From Isoetes taiwanensis (Eukaryota > Streptophyta > Lycopodiopsida > Isoetales > Isoetaceae): 64,000 nucleotides of DNA. Below the pieces are notes generated by a model that was not told the DNA's origin, made no database searches, and saw only the letters and a program-made list of their open reading frames with translations. The stretch is taken from the NCBI GenBank assembly GCA_021234155.1, contig JAJEKV010000428.1:124001-188000 (forward strand), given 5' to 3'. The translations under genes were made by a program, and so were the position numbers. Of this stretch, positions 51,690 through 63,882 are shown one piece after another (position 1 is the first letter of the stretch; the number at the start of each line of letters is the position of its first letter).

Positions 51690-52190
51690 CTAATGAAAAG
51701 CGGCATTGTTTTTCAGTAGTGACGTTTGCACTCTAGACAAGGCGCCATGTTCTGAAGGTTCGAAAGTGCTTGTAACGCAGAGCTCGAACTTATAAGCATA
51801 AATATGTTCCAAGGGCAGGTTTCCTTCTGTTTGTAAATCCAAGCCCATACATTTGTAAATCCGCCAAGCGCAGGGGTTCAATCTTTTGAAGGAGGGTTTC
51901 CGTGGATGCTTGGCCCTCTTGTGTTTTCTTCCTTGGCTCATAGCTTCATCCATTTTTTTGATGCGCCATACATGCTCTTCATTAATTTCGTGTTTGTTAT
52001 GAGAAATCAGTGTTTGTTCTTTTGATTGGGCTAAGAAATTCTCATATTCATTTATGTTCTCAATCCATTTTTGTTTCTGGGTTGCCTTTTCGAGTTTATC
52101 CGACGGCGGTTTTGATGTTTTGTAGCAGTTGTATACTTCTCCGCATTTCCAATGCCTCGGTTCTGCCTCTTCTAGGCTCACAATAAACAA
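51690..52190 (-). CDS. Hypothetical ORF, ~166 codons, lysine-rich
   Basis: Longest single open frame outside the Helitron and NAT gene. No ATG at its 5' end: it opens just after a possible acceptor (CTATTCAAG) and ends at TGA near 51690. The product is hydrophilic and charged: KPPSDKLEKATQKQKWIENI, then HVWRIKKMDEAMSQGRKHKR. No domain recognised; no membrane or catalytic motif. It could be a terminal exon, or a decayed transposon ORF. Confidence 0.35.
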   Translation of the reverse strand: MFIVSLEEAEPRHWKCGEVYNCYKTSKPPSDKLEKATQKQKWIENINEYENFLAQSKEQTLISHNKHEINEEHVWRIKKMDEAMSQGRKHKRAKHPRKPSFKRLNPCAWRIYKCMGLDLQTEGNLPLEHIYAYKFELCVTSTFEPSEHGALSRVQTSLLKNNAAFH

Positions 52191-52897
52191 TCTTGAATAG
52201 ATTTATATCTGGCATACCCTCATGATCTAGGTTTCCGCGGTCTTATGCTTCTCAAAAACCTAGCCTTCATATTCATATAGGTTAAAAGCTGCGCTAGTGC
52301 TGTTACTTTCATTCGGAGGTATAAAGATGAGAGGGAAAGGGAGCAACTTTTCTCATTCTGGATGGTGATCCTTTGCTTTGGAAGCTTACATTCGGCATGA
52401 TATTCTCTCCTCATTTAATTTACTCCGGCTCATTATTTTGCGGATTTTTATCTTTTTTACCACCCAGCGTACATATACAAACCGCCCGGATTACGGTAAG
52501 AAACCTATTTTTCGTTTCTACATTTTAGCTTCAAACTCACTATACATGCTCTTTTGCCCCAATTAGTTTTTTTTCTTGCGAGGCGCCACAATTTCATTTG
52601 TACAGAGAACCATAGCATTGGGGCGGTGGCTTACAGACCCATCTAATCCAAAGCCTTGGGCCCTAAAACCGTCCAGGTTTTCTGAATCTATGTCTAAGGT
52701 AATATTTTTGCTGAGTTTGATTTAAAGCTTCAATTTTGAACTTAGTCTTGTTATATATTATATATATAGATATGAGGGTACTTACATACGGGGGTGTTAC
52801 ATATTCATGTTAATCTCGATTTGATTGATTTTTTATATGCGACAATGTGTCATAAATGCGGACCATTAGATTCCATGAGCTCCCTTAGATATATATA

Positions 52898-53190
52898 CAA
52901 TTATATAAAGTGTACCAAATGTTGGTAGAGATTGATCTCGGCCGTCCATCTCTGAGATGGACGGTGCAGATGGTGACACCTAGAATCACCCCAAACAACC
53001 CCTTTGGTGCAGTTGAGGTGTAAACAGCTCGGCGTCAGATGTCTTGAGATCGGCGGCCCGAATCTGGGGACCCTTTATTTGGGGCTTTTGATGTGGGCCG
53101 TTGGATTTGAGGATTCTACATCAATGGTCTAATTTTAGCCACGTAAAATGATTGTAATCAATGGCGTGTGATGAGGTGGCATCGAAAGTA
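52898..53190 (-). mobile_element. Family B element
   Basis: Starts CAATTATATAAAGTG after TATATATA, then TTGGTAGAGATTGATCTCGG and the palindrome at 52942-52964 (CCGTCCATCTC, T, GAGATGGACGG), CCTTTATTTGGGGCTTTTGA. Non-coding. Confidence 0.7.
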
Positions 53191-54595
53191 ATGACCCTTT
53201 ATGGCGAGCCATAGGCTGGAGCTTTGGAAAGGACAAAAATAAAATAAAAATGGATGTTTAGGTCTTTGAGATTTGTTTAGAGCTCGGTTGTGCCCACGGT
53301 TCTTTGTGCTCGGTTCTTACGGATGGATGTGTGCCTCCAGATTAAGATAGGTTCAGGCGAAAATGGATCGGATGTGCATTCAAAGGCTCGCGATGGCAAG
53401 GTGGGTGCCTTCTTTTGCATTCAAATAAAAAGTACCTTCATATTTCGGGATAGATGGATTCATTTTTTCCTGGGTTTCCCTTTTCGACACGCGGTATTTT
53501 TATTTCGTGACCACCGCATTGCCGTTTCGACTCCATGTCCTTGCATTTTTTTGTCGCCCATTTGATCCATTCATCTAATTTGGGCGTTCACCGCAATTTG
53601 TTATTTTGAACTTTGCATTGCGGTTTTCAGCGGTACTGGATTGCAATTTTTTAGATTTTCAAGATTGAAGTGGATAGGCCTGGTCTTTGTATTATCGCCT
53701 TCTGGATCTTCGGATCTCCCATTATGTTAGGGCTTTCACGCCCACAAAGAAAAAGCTCATTGGGCCTAGAACTCCCATGACTCGGCAAGAGAGCACGTGG
53801 CTTCACTCTAAATGTTTCGATGAAATGAGAGACTTTAAGAAAAAAGAGCGAGAATCATACATGGAGTCTCTTCCCTAGAGCTTACGGTGAGATTATTAAC
53901 TTGGTTCTTCTCTAACGTTCTTGCTCTATTTCGTGAAGTTAGCTGATTACTTTCTTTTTGTGTTGCGGATTAGGATAGTACATTCCTTGAGTCATGATCA
54001 ACTAAAGCCTTTGTTTCATGTTTGTAAGCGTCTAAGTAGCGGTAAGCATTTTTTTTTGGTTTTTCTTTTGGTAACTCCTTTTGCGAATGCTAGTAGATTA
54101 GAATCTGATGTTACGCTCTATGGCGGTCGTTCTTGCAAGACAATGTTTTTAGACCTCATCAGAAAAATGGGCATAACTCCCCATAAACAAGCTCCATTTT
54201 GGTGCGAGAACATGCGTTGGAAAAGGTTAGAAAAGATCTACAAATGGTCTTAGGTGTATATTTTTCAGATTCGTAGCAGAAATGGTGCAAAAGCAGAAAA
54301 ACGTCTATGCTATATGCAGATAGTTCTTGCAAACAAAACTTTGAAAAGCTGATTGGCATTACTTCTCTATAATGATCTCCCTATGCTTTCATAAGTTCAC
54401 GTAACCTACAGATGAAGTCTGAGCCTCCTCTTGAAATGGGCCCGGAGCTCGTTTCTTCTTACGGGCTTCCGCCATAAGAGCGGATCCGCGGATTTTCCGT
54501 AAGCGACATGTATGTTCTTACGCCTTGCAAATTCTTTACCGTAATCTATAATATTTTACAGATTCTTCTAACAATGCATTGAAAAATCTCTGTAG
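53191..54595. other. No gene resolved
   Basis: Several short plus-strand frames (e.g. 53687-53878, 53921-54253) look partly protein-like but none joins convincingly or matches a family. Confidence 0.3.
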
Positions 54596-54758
54596 AAACA
54601 AAGGCGGCAATTACGCGTCCCGGAAATCTCGAAGATTGGACAACCAAAGAAGCCCTGCGGCGTTTCTTTCTTAGCCTGTCGACTTTAGATGCCAACAAAG
54701 CCTATTATTGGATCATCCTGAGCATTCCTAGCGAGTGTAAATCACAAACCATCATAAG
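54596..54758 (+). CDS. Unassigned exon (163 nt)
   Basis: Bounded by acceptor CTCTGTAG and donor ATAAG|GTAAGC, open in phase 2 throughout: TKAAITRPGNLEDWTTKEAL, RRFFLSLSTLDANKAYYWII, LSIPSECKSQTIIR. Strong splice sites and composition suggest a real (or recently real) exon. I do not recognise the family and no partner exons were found nearby. Confidence 0.4.
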
Positions 54759-56880
54759 GTAAGCATTTGTAGCTTATTAGATACTTTTAGCGTAAATTCA
54801 GTTGCGTATGTAGTCGCTATTTTTAAGTAGTTCCAACTTTGTGTCTTTGTTGGTTGAATTGCTATCTTTTGGAGTGTACATGACTTATTAGGGGAAATTA
54901 TGAAGCTTGACATCATTCAAGAGGATGCTAAGGTAGATGAGCATGAGGCACCTCTTTGATCTGCCAGTAAGTTTCCCAAGCCAATCCTGCCAGTAAGTTT
55001 TCCCCTTTGATCTTCTTGCTTAAAAATCTTGAGATTAGTGCCTTTCACAAAGTTATAATTGATTTTGTATATTTTGTTGTGTTTCTAGTCTATTGTGCAC
55101 TAGCAAATTCTTTCTTTTCATCATGTTCATTGTCCTAATTTAGTCTCATCTAATCCTTGCTTTTTATGTAGTCAATTGAGAGTCTTTTCGAATGTAAGAG
55201 GGGCCTTTGCTTGCCCCTAGACAACTCATACTTCTGGGCATGTTCTAGTGGATTAAACGGATTGAGGCATGGAATACAATTAACTGTAGGGTATGCACAC
55301 AACAAGGACTACTTGGTATTGCATTAGTGTTTAAAAAAACATGCGGCAAAAAAAACTTAAGCTCAAATGTAATCTCATGGGATAAATATTTAATCGATAT
55401 GAGCAATGTGATGAAGATGTGCTTGCTTTGAAATGCTTCATAGACATGCAAGAGGAATGCTATAAGCTTTTGGACCCAAATATGGTATCTTGAGAGGTAG
55501 TAATTGCACGATATGTATAAGGTCACATTTGGCAATATCTATTCTGCATGCAATTGCAACTCTTTTATTAATGACAAATAACTATAGGGTATGCACACAT
55601 CAAGAACTTAGCATTGCATTCTTTTATTAATGACAATGAACTGCAGGATATGCAAACAACAAAGAGAACTTGGTGTTACAATTGCAAAGGGTTGGCATAA
55701 CTTCAACAATATCATTTATGACTATTTTGTTATGCCAACAATTGAACATATGGCTTGGCTTGGCTTGGCTGATTTTTTTATGAGCAAGAGCTTACATCTT
55801 GCACATCTCTATTATGACCTTGGACGTTGGCTCGTTTAACTGTAATTGAATTTTGTAAATAAGTCAGCAAGACTCAAGGTTATTTCGAGGATAGAAAGTT
55901 TGCACACCTTTATACAAAGCTTGAGCATTCCAATGTTGCAGCTATAACCATTCTAAATCAACGATTATTAATTTGTTTGCAGAAGCTATGTTTGCTTTGG
56001 ATGTTTTTATAGTTTTGTGTTATGGAATTCGTTAGTTGATCTAGGTGCTAGTTGTAGGGCTTAGTAAGATAGCAATTCAAGATCTATTCTGATGCTTGAT
56101 CTTATCACTTTTAATAAACAAATTAGAGGTGCAATATGCGGTGCAACATGTTAATTCGTGTTCAAAGATAGTTCATTGAATGGTGTCTACATGCGTACTC
56201 TCATTTGCATAAAAGGACAATTGAGGTAATTGAAACGGTAAAATCTAAAATGAGATGTGCAATTTGAAGGTACTTTTGGGAATTGGTTGGTTTCTTACTT
56301 CCAGTATGCTGTATTGCCGGACCATAAAGATGTGCCTCTTTTAATCTTCATTTAGGATGCAAAGGTTAAAGATGAGAGAGAAGAATGGTTGCTGAGCTCA
56401 CCATAATTTTTCATAATAAATGAGAAAATATTGAGGAATCCGAAATTATCTTTATGTAGAATGTCTATCAAGATCATGTCTATCTTTGTGGAATGCTGAC
56501 AATTTCAAGTAAGAATAGATCAACTCATTCATGATATACATGATTGATAGATAATACTTTTGTTCCAATCAATGACTGCCTCTAGAATCTCTACTATGAT
56601 TTCTTTTTTAGCAGAAAACAATGGAGTTGAGGATTCCTAGCCTAAAAACCTAGAAGGTTATATCAGATAGCATAGATAGTGGTGTGTGTATTTAGCATTG
56701 ATAGTGGTGTGTGTATTAGGAGGTCATAGTTCAACTCAGTTGAATTCTATTTGAACAAACAAAATTTAATATTTACCTGTGACTTCTTCTAATTTAATTC
56801 TTCACACTCAACTTTAGATATTGATCTGTTTAAGCTTGGATTTTGCTCCAAGATGTCCATGAACTATACTTCATAAACCC
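54759..56880. other. No gene recognised
   Basis: AT-rich. A weak direct repeat (GGGTATGCACACA at about 55289 and 55588) is the only structure noticed. Confidence 0.4.
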
Positions 56881-56910
56881 ATTGATAGTACAAAAACTTG
56901 TATATATATA

Positions 56911-58343
56911 ATTATTCTATGTGTCCATGGGAAACGATGTACCCATGGATTGTTTACATATTCAAATCAATCTAGGCCGTCTATTTATGGGCCAATGAGG
57001 TGGCACAGCTACGACCTTAGGATCTACATGGGGTCATGCATGGGGCATGCACCATGCCTCTAGACCGTCGGATCAAGAGGGGAAGGTAAAATCATAGCCC
57101 TTGATTTTTTTAAGGAAGGTGCAAGGAAGGTCCCTAAAAGTGCTTTTTGGTGTGGCCAATCTCAGCCCTTGGATCAAAAGAGGGAGGAAAAATCCTGGCC
57201 ACTAAGTTTTTTTATTAAGTTGCAATTTATTTATTAAAGGAGTTGAGGTGGCATCCTCATTTAATAAAAAAGTAATGAGGTGGCACCAACATTTATGAAA
57301 AGAATTTCGAGGAAGCTTCTTTTTTGTAATTATCTTCAAAGGCCCGTAACTTGCAGCAAAGAGGTCGGATGAAGGTGAGGCCTATGCCGTTGGATTCCTC
57401 TCATCGAAAGCTTTGCAATGAGTAGTGCTTTGATATTGTTTCATCGTAGTTGAAGCGAATATGATCGAATACTAAGAATCTTCTTGGAATCTTGGTATTT
57501 TATGGAATATATGGGAATTTAAGAGAATCTAGGGGAATCTTCATAGCATCTTAAAGAATGTAAAGGATTCTCTATAGAATCTTGAGGAATCTATGGGAAT
57601 CACAAGAGAATCTTTAAGAATCTAAGCGAATCTTTATAAAACCTTTGAGAATCTAGAGGAATCTTCATAAAATCTTGAAGAATCTATGAGGACCTTCATA
57701 GAATCTAAGGGGATCTGGGGAGAATCTACATAGAAACTTGGGGAATCTAGAGGAATCTCAACAGAATTAGGGAATCTATAGGAATCTTAAGAGAATCTTA
57801 GAAAATCTAGCAGAATCTAAGCGCATCTTCGTAAAGTCTTTGAGAATCTACGTGATCTTTAATGGAATCTTGGAGAATCTAGGGGAATGTACTTAGATCT
57901 AATGGAATCTAGGGGAATATATATAATATCTAAAGGAATCTAGGGGAATCTACATAAAATTTATATATAATCTTAGAGAATCTAGAGGAATCTTTGTAGA
58001 ATATTAAGAATCTAGAAGAATAGTTGTGGAATCTTGGGGAATCTTTCACATTGGATGTGTTTTGCAGGGGAATCTTCATAGAATCTATGGGAATTTAGGA
58101 GAATCTTCATAGAATCTTGGAGAATCTAGAGGAAATTTGGGTTACTCTTTGAGAATCTAGGGGAAACTCAAGAGAATGTTAAAGAATATAAGAGAATCTC
58201 AAGAGAATGTAGAGGAATCTTTGGGAATCTTCGTGGAATCTTCGAGAATCTTGGGAATTTTTTTTCTAAGCCTTGAAGAATCTTTATAGAATCTTCATTG
58301 GATGGCTCAAAATTTGTACACTCCCTCATAGTACAATCACTTG
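56911..58343 (-). mobile_element. Family A element, 1.43 kb, complete, minus orientation
   Basis: Tail side begins ATTATTCTATGTGTCCATGG with the TCCATGGG/CCCATGGA inverted repeat. Body as in other copies. GAATCT array about 57470-58300. Head ends ACTCCCTCATAGTACAATCA then CTTG at 58343, followed by TATATATA. The head holds TTGTAC/GTACAA as an inverted repeat. On its left, 56882-56900 is the head remnant (GATAGTACAAAAACTTG) of a further copy, again head-to-tail across a TA spacer. Confidence 0.85.
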
Positions 58344-58349
58344 TATATA

Positions 58350-59716
58350 TACACATTTGGCTGTTGTTTTCCATGCAAACTGGCAATTTATGAAGGCACA
58401 TAGATGAACCTTTTTTATATTATTACTATACATTGTATGGAAGAAGAAAAGAGAAAATTCCATTCAAATGCAATAGACGTCTCCAATCAAGCATTGCCGC
58501 CTATCTATGCTTAATCATGCTTTTACAACTTGTAATAAGCTTTGTATTCAAAATAAAATAAGACATGTTGAGCAAAGCCAAGCTTCCTCGAATGAAATAC
58601 AAAGGGAAAAAGAACACCATATATAGAATTAATCTTCAAATCGAATAAATTACTACAAATGTGAAATTACATACTACAAAAAGCACATTGCCAAATACTG
58701 TTGTCTAATGACACCATGCTTAGTATCTAACAAGCAAGTTTAACCTTGCCAAAGTCTTCTGTCTGATGCTACACTTCATATCTAAGAAGTTTAACCTTGC
58801 CAGAGTCTTCTCTCTAATAACACTACGCTTAGATATCTAACAAGTTTAACCTTGCTAAAGCCTTCTGGTGTGCCTTTTGCTAGTTTTTATTTTTTTGGCA
58901 TACTTGGGTAAAGTTGAAATTTTTTTTAGGAAAAATTACTTTAAGGTTGGAAATAATTTTGCCCAATATACAACGTAAAAACTCCTTAATAGTGAGTCTT
59001 AAACATGGAGTGCCAGCCACAACAGGTTAGAAATAATCTTTATAATTCAGACTGCACGTTGATGCATTAATGCAAGAAGAAGCTTTCATTAAAGTAGCTA
59101 CCTTTTCCTGATAGACATGCCTCCATATCCAATATTCTTAAAGGGAAAACATACTACAACTTGATTGAGCATCCACATACAAATAAACATGTAATTGAAC
59201 AGAGATGCAAGTAATCCAGAATGGTTTCCATTATTGGAGATTAAATCTCTAATCATAAATAAATGTATCTAATTTCGTGATAAGCTAGGAATTCAATCTT
59301 AGTCCAAGGCAACACGAATTCAAAATGCCTACCTTTCTGTTAAAGGTCCATTGCAATAAATTCGGCTGAGAGTCTTCATATTCTTACAAAATTGGAAACC
59401 AAAGCAATTTTCCTTGTATAATCAACTATCTGAAGCAGTAGCTTCCTTATACCATACAACAATGTATCTGCAAAGCGTTCATGCTTTGTATGCTTCCTAG
59501 AAGTTCACCTTCTAAAACTACAACAATCTATACAAATCACGAGAATGCCCTTCTATTTGTCACTGCTACAAAATACACTGCTCCCAAACCAATCATTTCT
59601 ATTTCAACCTATTCACAACCTTCTTCTTCCCTGATGGAAAAACGTAGGAGCTATATCCGATCAAATCATGCTCTATATGGCAATAAAGGTACAGAATGGG
59701 TGAGCAATTTAAAGGA
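58350..59716. other. No gene recognised; 3' flank of NAT gene
   Basis: AT-rich; the part next to 59716 would be 3' UTR of the transporter gene. A short tandem similarity (TTTAACCTTGCCAAAGTCTT at about 58739 and again to 58865) is visible. Confidence 0.4.
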
Positions 59717-62700
59717 TCATGGTGATCCTACCCACTTCACCCATGCAAATAGTTTCCAGAGCCCAAATGGCAAGCTGTAATCTTTCTGAAATGCGGGATC
59801 ATTCTTTGCAGTTCTTACACGGGACCATACGTACACGCCTCGCTCCTGTCTACTTCCAGGGACCGTGTTATCAAGCAAAAATGCTACCAGAAATCCTATA
59901 ACCATGTTCATTGAGAAAATACTATTGAGTGCATAATTGAGCTGCAAAGAACACGAAGATATCAGCCCCAGATGCAAGAAATTAACTTTGCATAACATTT
60001 TCTGTGTTTGGAAACATTTAGGATTTTTTATTGGTCAGAAACCAACTATGCAAGCAGAGAAACACAATGAAAAATAACTGACCTTTGCACTGCTTGTCTT
60101 AAATGGCCCGTGTGTAGCAACAGTATAAGGTGCAAGCATATAGGATGTTTGAAAATTGGTATTCCCGTACTGTTGGAAGTAGGAAGGCACTGACAAGGAC
60201 AGGAAAAGTGAGAGTCCCACAATGAGAACATTTCGCGAGCTCCCTGTTTCACTATAACGCAAATTAGACAAGCCCCAAGCAGCTGTCATTGCCCACATAA
60301 CACATAGGAGAGCTGCAACTATTACTGTCGGAATTGACGCAATAAATCCTCCAACTTTCCCTATGGACAGATCAATAAAGTAGTTAGAAAAATGTCTGAA
60401 TGCAGACTTGGATAATGCTGTAGAAAGGACATCCATATTCACCGACCTATTAGAGACAATACAATAAGCACACAAGCTCCAAGTGCCACAGGGTGCCGAC
60501 TACCCATCCTTGTCACAGCTATTGTATGGACATTTTCAGTGAGAGTGGTCATGCCTGTGCCAGTGCCCCACATGCCAGCCAAAACACTAGTGATCCCTTC
60601 TAGACCAATGCCCCTGCTCACAACACCACGTGTCGGAGCACGCGATGCTACCAAAAGAGAAGTTGCATGGTATGAACCAACCTGCCAACCAAAGGCCAAG
60701 GGCGCAGAAGTAAACAGTCAACTCAACTTCAACATGAATCAATTGCTTGTAAGTTTGATAACTTGACATTTCAACATGTGATGAAGCCTTGCTAATATTA
60801 ATCTGTTCCAACTTATCTTCGGATATGGTCATGTACACAAATTCAAGGAATTTACCTTTGTTTTCCTTTACGTTAGATCGCATACTATATGTATAAAATA
60901 AGATCGAATCACACATGATGAACAGGCTCCAACGACCCTAACCAACTTATACAAAATTTTGATGCATGGTGGAAATGTGGCTGGAAATGATTTTATTTCA
61001 AGTATAAGATATGCTGCTCTATTCCTTCTTAGTCAAAAGCAGCCTTAGGGTTTACAGGCCTTAGGTTATGTTGTTCAGCAAATAAGAAGCTATCTAGATG
61101 CCCTTCGTAGACTGCTAAGCTTGATAAAACCAAGGCAAAAGATTGGAGAAAGCAAGGACTACACATGTACTGAGCATAAACAGCAAACTTACTGAATCTA
61201 CAGATGCTATAACAGAGGCTGCAATCATAACGACTCCTGTCTGCCATCTGAATGTAGGCATGCCCCATTGAAAAGGGTATGGAAATCGTATCCATGCTGA
61301 ATCCCGCAGTGCATGAGAGGCGTCCGTGCGACAATTAAGCATTGTAAAGATGTGTCTTCGACAATCTTGCGTCAGTGTTTTGGAATTGGCCATGCTCATT
61401 TTACATCCCTTATAATTATAAGCACCAGCTTCAGTTAGAAGAAAAGCATATGCCCACGTAATTGCAAGCCCCAGTGAAACCTGTATAAATTGTGAGAATA
61501 CGTGAGATTCTCCAGCTTAACATGCTCATAAATTTGTAAAAATGGTTTATGATATTGACACTCTGGAAAGCTAGTTGATGGAAAACACTTTATTCATTTC
61601 AGATTTATAGAGCACAATGGCAACAATAAAAAATATTTGCATAAACTATGACCCAACCAAGCGATCACGTACAGCATAAACTTGAAATATCCGATGCCCG
61701 AAAATTGATATTTTTCGCAAATGCTGCAGAAATATCATGTCATCATCAGAAATAATACTTAAATCCGAAATGTAGCTTCTTGGTTATGAGTTTTACCAGT
61801 GAAAATATTATGACCAGCACAATTTGGGGAATGCCAATCTCCACACAAGAGCCTACTTTTGGAAAACCGTAGCTGAAAAATGCCAATCCCACTGCAGCAA
61901 CAGTTGGCGCTACAACAACGGGATGTATTACTCTACACAATAAAGACGCATCAGTTTCTAAGTCACATGGTTGCAATTTCAAATGCTAGATTTTTCTCAT
62001 CTACATGTAAAGATATCAGCAATCCCATTTTACTTGCCCACCTTAGCAAAATAGACATAAATCCACTGTAGCCAGCAATAATCTGGAAAATTGAAGAGAT
62101 GATAACTGCTCCCTGCAACTCCCTCATGCTATGTTTGAATTTCTGCCCGCCAAGCACAAAACGAAAATTAGTACGTTCACATTTTTTTTAAGTGATTAAC
62201 AAATTTGTATGGCATGGCTACTGCAAACAATGCCATGACCCAATGTCAGACGTCCTTCAAGATAGGACATCCTATTATACAAGATTGCTTAACATTTTTC
62301 TCAGAAATCTCAAACTGGCAAAAATAAGTGGATTTAAGTACTTACAACATTGCCATTTAAATTTGCAAACTCGGCAGAGTTGATAATGACCAATGCAGGA
62401 GCCAGATAAACAAAGGAAGCACCTTGCACTAATGGCAACCGTGTCCCAAAGAATAAATGTAACAATGTTGTGATTCCTGTAACAAGAAATGTTGTTGATA
62501 CAACCCTCGCAACGTCATTCTGGAATACAGAGGCAAGATTATTATCGTTTGTTAAAAGCACAAAATTGTGCCAAGATAAGTTGTTGCAGAAAATAGAACT
62601 TACCCCACTGCCTCCCATTGCAGGAACAATAATCAATGGGACCAGAATTATTGATCCAATAATAGAAAAGTAATGTTGCAGGCCATAGAGAATGAGAGGT

Positions 62701-63466
62701 ACTGCAAATACAAGAAAAGGATTTAGGCGAATCGGATACTAACAACCAAGCAAACTGAATTGTAATAAAAAACTGAGAGCCAGCCCCAATGCTACAAGCA
62801 AAGCACTACAAATTTAGTATCTCATAATTATTCCAACAAGCTATCTGTAAAACAAAAGCTATCCCATCCCTAAAACATCAAATGTTGCTGGGTAATCTGC
62901 AACATGCAGGAACATATCAGAATTAAAAATTCTGCATGTAACTTTTTAGATCTCAACTGAATTATGCTTGATATCTTCAAATTCTGAACGAATAGAAATA
63001 ACTCACCAATTCCAGGCCATTCTCTCAGCTCATACTTCATATGTGATTGCTTTGCCGGTCCGTCGTCTGCATCTTGTGATTGCGACAACACGTCTATCTC
63101 TTCACTATTCCTGGGCATTCTCATAGGCAGTATTCTGATTGGTTCCGAGTTCTTATTTGGCCTGGAATCAAGACCTGTTTCTGGGTCTAAGGTAGCAGAT
63201 GGAGGCAGAGGTACCTTTGCCTTGTTATTGGCATTAGGAACGCCATTTCCATTTGCAACATCCTTCATCTTGGGCTCAACATAACCAGGAGGCTTAGGCA
63301 GAGGACCTTCACGTAATTCAGGATAAGGGACTTCTATAGGTGTTCCAACAGAAACTTCCTGGCTTTTCTTTGTAGCATTGCTTTCCTGGCTCTTGAAACC
63401 AGTCCTTCTAGCCCAAGAGCTAAGAGCCTTCGGATTAAAACTATGCCCACGAGGCATTGGCTCCAT
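59717..63466 (-). CDS. NAT12: Nucleobase-ascorbate transporter, NAT11/12 type (10 exons)
   Basis: Exons: 63466-63007, 62701-62604, 62519-62346, 62142-62042, 61932-61797, 61723-61673, 61480-61193, 60681-60447, 60360-60083, 59941-59717. All introns are GT-AG and every phase matches; the product is 681 residues, close to the ~709 of Arabidopsis NAT11/12. Residues 1-150 form the hydrophilic, Pro-rich N-terminal extension typical of this clade; the rest has the multi-span xanthine/uracil permease core. The TM1 QH pair is at 162-163 (LYGLQHYFS). The NAT signature lies at 485-494 as ENVHTIAVTR, with His where most NATs have Gly, as in NAT11/12. Also WGTGTGMTTLTEN and DNTVPGSRQERGVYVW near the end. 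Predicted membrane uptake carrier for purine/pyrimidine bases or ascorbate; substrate unknown for this clade. The start is ATG 63466; the open frame upstream lacks an ATG. NAT11 and NAT12 cannot be separated by eye. Confidence 0.93.
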
Positions 63467-63882
63467 GTCTGCACCCAGTATGCTTAGATCCTGCGTCTGT
63501 AACGAACTAAAGTGATTCACACATTACCTCATCCCCTATGCTCTGCAATCTGCCTACATTGAGCTGAATTAGCCAAGCATATGCACGGCATTGTACCCAG
63601 AGATCTACCAGCAATCAGAAAAACCGAGCTATATACGGCAGGATATAGGCATTTGGGCAGAGTTTGGAGCAGATGAGCAAATGGGCTAGTTCTATGCCTC
63701 ATTCCTGTCCAGATCTCCACAATGCAGCATTAGGCTATCAACAAACGGCTCAGAGCCAAATCCGACACGAGGGGAAGAAAAAAAAGAAAGCAAAGAAAGC
63801 CCAAAAGCTCCAGCTAATGCAGCTGCCGACCAGCTAATGCTGAGCAAGGCAGGGCGGGTCCTTCGCAACCACCGCGTCAGCT
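63467..63882 (-). promoter_or_regulatory. 5' UTR/promoter interval of the NAT gene
   Basis: 416 bp separate the NAT start codon from the stop of the upstream same-strand gene, so promoter, 5' UTR and the neighbour's 3' UTR are packed here. A possible tiny 5' UTR intron (donor GATGAG|GTAATG) is not supported because it would be only about 40-50 nt. A direct repeat CAGCTAATGC lies at about 63810 and 63830. Confidence 0.4.
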
